Part shown: one piece after another, positions 63,951 to 64,000 of the stretch
How positions within the stretch are numbered: the first letter of the stretch is position 1
How the letters are laid out: each line of letters begins with the position of its first letter
Source: Lentilitoribacter sp. Alg239-R112
Lineage (GTDB): Bacteria; Pseudomonadota; Alphaproteobacteria; Rhizobiales; Rhizobiaceae
DNA: 64,000 nucleotides
Direction: 5' to 3'
Assembly (NCBI RefSeq): GCF_900537175.1
Contig: NZ_LS999833.1
Span: 1,488,001 to 1,552,000, forward strand
Position numbers and translations under genes: made by a program
The notes under the pieces: generated by a model
What the model was told of the DNA's origin: nothing
Seen by the model: the letters and a program-made list of their open reading frames with translations, nothing else
Databases searched by the model: none

Positions 63951-64000
63951 TACTATTGTTGTCTGTCAGATAATTTGGTAAATTAATGAAATGGGCGAAA

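Noticed and set aside
63986..64000. A possible plus-strand gene start (ATG at 63986) at the window edge.
   Set aside because: Only five codons are visible and no ribosome-binding site precedes them, so no call is possible.

Overview
The window is chromosomal DNA from an AT-leaning alphaproteobacterium, most probably Hyphomicrobiales (Rhizobiales). The support is the core gene order rpoZ - rsh - DUF2062 - acpS - lepB - rnc - era - recO, an Omp2b-type porin with an alphaproteobacterial 'C..IGGYVR' N-terminus, and several solute-uptake operons of rhizobial type. The genus cannot be fixed from the sequence. No mobile element, CRISPR array, rRNA or convincing tRNA was found.

Region 1 (about 0.1-18.3 kb) is housekeeping. 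It holds ygfZ, an HD hydrolase and a Cys-based phosphatase on the plus strand. The minus-strand block recO-era-rnc-lepB-acpS-DUF2062 follows, then rsh and rpoZ separated by a good terminator. Next come a family 5-like uracil-DNA glycosylase, smpB-dapA, a soluble lytic transglycosylase and an alpha/beta hydrolase. The region ends with a membrane-anchored protein carrying two copies of a helix-hairpin-helix-type module, two unlisted small membrane ORFs (33 and 57 aa), and the porin.

Region 2 (18.8-33.6 kb) is a GntR-centred sugar or sugar-acid locus. A nine-gene minus-strand operon (SMP-30 lactonase, RbsB/A/C-type ABC importer, SDR, VOC protein, CtBP-like 2-hydroxyacid dehydrogenase, RraA-like aldolase, DgoK) diverges from gntR. 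A second plus-strand ABC importer with a mutarotase-like protein and a uronate-dehydrogenase-like SDR lies beyond gntR.

Region 3 (33.7-49.4 kb) has a glucose/mannose-type ABC importer with a LacI regulator, a GatZ/KbaZ-like protein with a PfkB kinase, and a complete polyol operon in the order known from Rhodobacter (smoE-F-G-K-smoS-mtlK) behind another LacI regulator. Together these make a plausible polyol to ketose to ketose phosphate to fructose 6-phosphate route.

Region 4 (49.7-63.9 kb) is the least conventional part. It encodes a TRAP transporter, three Gfo/Idh dehydrogenases, a TIM-barrel isomerase, a QuiC1-like fusion whose TIM-barrel half has lost metal ligands while its HPPD half keeps H/H/E, a 270-aa citrate-synthase-fold protein, a cupin-like unknown, a ThDP enzyme and a CoA-acylating-type aldehyde dehydrogenase. 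I infer an undescribed catabolic pathway that ends in acyl-CoA chemistry.

The 11-mer ATATCAGATAT (or its complement) occurs exactly in the gntR promoter region and in two promoter regions of region 4, with near matches at two more. This suggests that regions 2 and 4 share one regulon, or are run by closely related GntR proteins. All four ABC operons also carry a hairpin immediately 3' of the solute-binding-protein gene.
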